Below, one piece after another: positions 26,967-30,000 of a stretch of DNA of 30,000 bases. This DNA is from Prorocentrum cordatum. Lineage: Eukaryota > Sar > Dinophyceae > Prorocentrales > Prorocentraceae. The position numbers and the translations under genes are program-made. Each line of letters starts with the position of its first letter. The first letter of the stretch is position 1. A model generated the notes under the pieces. It made no database searches. It worked only from the letters and a program-made list of their open reading frames with translations, and was not told the origin of the DNA. The stretch spans positions 63,351-93,350 of the forward strand of contig CAUYUJ010017650.1 in the NCBI GenBank assembly GCA_963575745.1, given 5' to 3'.

Positions 26967-27215
26967 GAACCAGATTGGTGCGGTCAGGATTCGGATGCCA
27001 AGCACGACCTGTTCCACAACGCGACAGGGCACAGCACAGTCCAATTTGACATGGCACAATTCAAGTCAGCACGGCGCAAGCCCCCTGGCACGGGGTACAT
27101 CACCATCGATACCTTGTGCATTGCAATCGCCTGTCGCCCAGTTAATTGTATTGGAAACGTGGCCATGCTTCTCATCTCGATGTTCTTTTACGGGTTCGGG
27201 GGTCGATCATGTTAA
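26967..27215 (+). pseudogene. Coding relic, duplicate 2, ending hydrophobic
   Basis: The open frame (no ATG) encodes DAKHDLFHNATGHSTVQFDM, then KPPGTGYITIDTLCIAIACR and NCIGNVAMLLISMFFYGFGG before TAA 27213-27215. The last 25 residues could form a membrane segment. The first part repeats the relic at 26430-26545. No family is recognised. Confidence 0.35.
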
Positions 27216-27394
27216 GGATTCGTGGCCTCGGGCCCCCCAGGCGTGGAGGAGGGGAGGCAAAACGACACTGCCCGAATACAAATATTCGCACACAGAAAAT
27301 GATTGTTTCCCTGCTCTGGACATGGGGTGGCGCTTGCGGGAGCCTCCGCGGGGCGGGTTCGTGGTCCAGGATATGCTACTTCGTTGCAATCGCA

Positions 27395-27655
27395 CAAGGT
27401 TTGTGGCCTTGGGGGCGCGACTCTTTCGCAATTTATGGTTTATGGCCTCGGGGTCTTGGATGCGTCGTCGCTACTTGCACGGGGTTGCGGCCTGGGTCTT
27501 GCGGGTATGTTGTGCTTCAGTAGGAATTGTGCCCTCTGGAGCGCAAGTGCGTTATAATTTGCTGAAGGGTTGTGGCTTCGGAAACGCGAGCGCATCGTGA
27601 TTCGCAAGGGATTGTGGCCCAGGGATCGCGAGCCCGTTGTACAGGCTTGTCGCAA
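27395..27655. repeat. About 43-bp degenerate tandem repeat, six units
   Basis: TTGTGGCC or a close variant recurs at 27401, 27440, 27485, 27527, 27570 and 27612. Each is followed by CGGGG/GGGAT and then GCGAGCGCGTT- or TTCGCAA-like words. An isolated related word (GATTCGTGGCCTCGGG) lies at 27217. Confidence 0.75.
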
Positions 27656-28388
27656 CACATTGCGACGCCGTGTCATGTGGCTGATCGTGCCGAAGCATGT
27701 TGTCAATTTTTTCTCGCCAGCCTGTGTGGGAGCAGAGACCATATCACCCGCACACAGACGCACACACAGACATTACCAGTCGTGTGGATGGGCGTGGCCG
27801 CTGAGCACATATGCTTGTGGTCCTGATTCTCTTCTGGTTCTCCCTTCTTCATCTCCCCTCCTTACGCTCTTGTCCACAGTTCATGTTGTCCGTGTTCTGT
27901 CCCTCCTCCGTCGCAGGTCCGTCTGGGACATTCCCTGCCTGTCGGGTCAGTGATTTTTCGCTCCTAGCCTGAAGTTGTGCCGTCGGATCCTCGCGCCAGG
28001 TTTGGGCTCTCCCTCGATCGCGCAGGGCCTGCTGCCCGCGTGCTCGTGGACCGCTCTCGGACCCGGCGGCTTTCCACGGAGCCGTCCCAGTTTGCCGTCG
28101 GATATGCAATGGTGATTCTTGCGGGCAAGGCCGAGGCGCACTGGGTACGGATAACCGTCGAGCCTCCAGGGCGCTGGTGTTTGTCCACAATATCCAGTGC
28201 GCCTCGGGCTTCTGGGGAAGGGAACCCGAAGCTCCATTTTCCAGTGGATGTAGACAGGAGTATTGCCCGCACTTCTGAAGTGGTTCGCGCTTCCTTGCCC
28301 TTCTCGAGCGCTCGAGTCTGGCTCCCGTCCCTCTGTCGCTATCCCACGTGCGGCCCGTCCTCCTGCTGCCTCGGCGCCCGAGCCTCTG
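27656..28388. other. About 730 bases without a supported gene
   Basis: Mixed GC-rich sequence with open frames on both strands up to about 150-250 codons but no consistent codon bias. A short CACACAGACG-type patch is at 27750-27772. Confidence 0.35.
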
Positions 28389-28399
28389 GGAGCGCAGGA

Positions 28400-28437
28400 C
28401 TGCCTGATCAAGCAGCTCTACATCGATGAGGCCGTCC
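28400..28437 (+). CDS. Possible short exon (DCLIKQLYIDEAVR)
   Basis: After GGAGCGCAG (acceptor-like, ending 28399) the frame encodes DCLIKQLYIDEAVR with G/C-ending codons before passing into TGGGTGGGTGG low-complexity sequence. The peptide is helical in character. It is too short to classify. Confidence 0.3.
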
Positions 28438-28566
28438 GATTTTGCTGGTGGGTGGGTCGTTGGGTGGGTGGGGGATGGGGGGGAGTAACTACCAATTGCG
28501 CCTCTCCCTGTTCTTTGCTGGCTAAGTGGTTCGGGGTCTTCGGCAGCAAGGCTTGGAGACTGCCAA

Positions 28567-28701
28567 TGGAGCAGAGTATCTCTCCAGAATCTCATCGAGC
28601 AAATTGCCCAGGTTCATAGTCGGGCTGCACTGTCTCGTCGGGGTACTGAGTCCGATCGGGATTTGCTTCGCGACCGGTCTCACTTCCAGCCGCTTCGGTA
28701 G
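28567..28701 (+). pseudogene. Possible coding fragment (SLQNLIEQIAQVHSRAAL)
   Basis: The frame encodes SRVSLQNLIEQIAQVHSRAA then LSRRGTESDRDLLRDRSHFQ and stops at TAG 28699-28701. It is helical and charged, reminiscent of coiled-coil or retroelement-linker sequence, but no family is assigned. Overlapping frames on the same strand are also open, which lowers confidence. Confidence 0.3.
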
Positions 28702-28857
28702 GCGTGCGGGCAGTACGTGGGAGGCCGCTAAGGCCGCCCTGACAGGTAACACACGACGGCGTGTCATTGATACTGTGTTTGCTCCCTCCCATGACCACCC
28801 ACGCTGGCTCCAGGACGCCCTCAGAGCGGCCCAAAAGGGGTCTTATACGGCCCCGGA

Positions 28858-28937
28858 GCGCTCCAAGACGGCTCACCGAGACGGCCCAAGGGGCCTCCAA
28901 GACGCTTCTGGCCGACTTCCAGGGAGCCCCCAATAGG
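28858..28937. repeat. GGCCTCCAAG-family dispersed repeat, distant copy
   Basis: CTCCAAGACGGCTCACCGAG, then CCCAAGGGGCCTCCAAGACG and CTTCCAGGGAGCCCCCAATA. It shares words and spacing with 13650-13736, 15 kb away. No gene is seen in the following 28938-29130. Confidence 0.5.
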
Positions 28938-29130
28938 CTGCCGGAAGGTAGATCTCCCTTTGTTCCTCAGAGTTTTTGTGTGATTTTCGCTCCCTCATTC
29001 CTCAGGATGCCTTTGTGTGTCCTCATTTCTTTCTGTTCCCCGTCCTCAGTGAATCTTCAGTGAACCGTCGATTCTCCTGCGCCTGCTTCCGAACCCATGG
29101 TTTGACTGCAAATCTTGTGTTTACGCCTAG

Positions 29131-29170
29131 CTAGAACCTAAGCGCGCGAAGCGCGCGCGTGTGGTTCTAG
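29131..29170. other. Nested inverted repeat CTAGAACC...GGTTCTAG
   Basis: A perfect 8-bp outer stem (29131-29138 with 29163-29170) encloses a GCGCGC-GAA-GCGCGC inner palindrome. Confidence 0.7.
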
Positions 29171-29183
29171 TGGCTCATGTGCG

Positions 29184-29245
29184 AGGAGGAGGAGGAGGAG
29201 GAGGAGGAGGAGGAGGAGGAGGAGGAGGAGGAGGAGGATGGGGGA
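29184..29245. repeat. GGA trinucleotide array
   Basis: About 18 nearly pure GGA units, followed by GGGGGAGGACC and a C run at 29272-29280. Confidence 0.95.
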
Positions 29246-29454
29246 GGACCAGGGGAGGGACGAGGAGGGTACCCCCCCCCTCCACAATACCACAATATGA
29301 ATACTACTCTCCTTTCTCCACTGGTGACGTCTGGGAAATGGCCGGCCCCCCTCCGCGTACGGTTTTTTACAGGATTCTCGGCAAACGAGTTTTCGTTTTT
29401 GTTTTGTTTTGTTTTTCTTCTCAAAATGCTGCTCTCGCTGAGGCGCTGGCCTCA

Positions 29455-30000
29455 CTTTCGGGCCACCGCTCGTTCCGAATCGTGCTTCCGCTGCAGCGCT
29501 GGCCTCGCTTCCGCGCTTCCGCTTGTTCCGAATCGTGCTCCAGCTGCAGTGCTGGCGTCATCATTTCCAGCGCCATGCCACCACGGCATGGTTTTCGGTC
29601 CTTCAAATAGGTTCCCCAATCTAGAAAATGGCCCCCGAACAAAAACATCGGAAGTGATTCCACATTCGGTGTCGATTCGTTGATTTCCCACTTTGGGGCG
29701 TCGCCACGTCATGCTTTGTCAGGCTCCGCGTCCTCCGCATCGTGCTCCCGCTGCAGCGCTGGCATCATTTCCGCGCTTCCGCTCGTTCCGAATCGTGCTC
29801 CCGCTGCAGCGCTGGCGTCATTATTTCCAGTGCCATGCCACGGTATTGTTTCGGTCCTTCCAGATAGGGCCCAAAATCTAGAACATGGCCTCCCGAAGAA
29901 ACCATCGGAAGTGATTCCACATTCGGTGTCGATTCGTTGTTTTTTTGGGCCGTAGAATCCCCCCCCACTGGGGGCGTCGCCACGCCATGCTATGTCATGC
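29455..30000. repeat. About 260-bp tandem repeat, two units, continuing past the window
   Basis: TTCCGCGCTTCCGCT(T/C)GTTCCG starts at 29509 and 29769, GAAGTGATTCCACATTCGGT at 29651 and 29908, and GGGGCGTCGCCACG near 29696 and 29971. The unit is about 257-275 bp with small insertions. A 36-48-bp subrepeat (CGTTCCGAATCGTGCT, CCGCTGCAGCGCTGG) occurs four times inside the array. On the reverse strand both units keep a similar open peptide (ESLPM, MALEMMTPALQ, EHDSE, AEARK), which may be a coding repeat or a consequence of the recent duplication. Confidence 0.85.

Overview
The window looks like nuclear DNA of a large, repeat-rich eukaryotic genome, most likely a dinoflagellate (a Prorocentrum-like genome would fit). 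This is inferred from four things: short protein-like stretches with strong G/C third-position bias, all but one of them on the + strand; a decayed LINE-type reverse transcriptase of the WAD-motif kind common in dinoflagellates; several different short (about 110-180 bp) inverted-repeat or target-duplicated elements; and kilobases of trinucleotide array (GAT, GGA, GTC). I saw no dinoflagellate spliced-leader sequence, rRNA or tRNA, so the assignment is not proven. There are no bacterial-style operons, and no complete gene can be called with high confidence.

Layout. 1-1160: CT-rich DNA, one possible exon, a GC-rich palindromic repeat and a small acidic-protein ORF. 1.6-4.45 kb: a 1.45-kb GAT array, a cluster of 83-bp and about 159-bp tandem repeats, and a 0.5-kb GGA array. 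4.7-6.0 kb: a frame-broken coding region that runs into a 21-bp (7-residue) repeat, consensus H-Q-L-S-Y-E-G. 6.0-8.95 kb: a degenerate LINE with recognisable reverse-transcriptase motifs. 9.38-10.24 kb: half a WW domain, a second heptad-repeat tract, and a frame-broken exon ending at a GTACGT donor-like site. 10.5-13.3 kb: TA, GA, GAT, GATC-rich and GGA arrays. 13.3-17.3 kb: a short polycystin-like exon and four short mobile-element copies, including a 162-bp element with 11-bp perfect terminal inverted repeats and 8-bp target duplications. 17.5-18.25 kb: an approximately 100-bp tandem satellite. 20.8-22.07 kb: a second frame-broken coding region, interrupted by a target-duplicated 165-bp element. 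23.9-25.9 kb: GAT and GGA arrays around an AT-rich island. 25.9-30 kb: a polycystin-like exon, a 179-bp inverted-repeat element holding four GTTCTNAGAAC palindromes, several minisatellites, and a roughly 260-bp tandem repeat that runs off the end.

How it fits together. The coding traces read as exons or relics of + strand genes, scattered among introns or intergenic DNA built mostly of microsatellites and short non-autonomous elements. The two longest coding traces change frame by one or two bases every 60-200 bp while keeping good codon usage on both sides. That points to pseudogenes or to uncorrected indels in the assembly. The most interesting material is the set of short elements with clean target duplications, which are candidates for MITEs or intron-making introner elements, and the two heptad-repeat loci.
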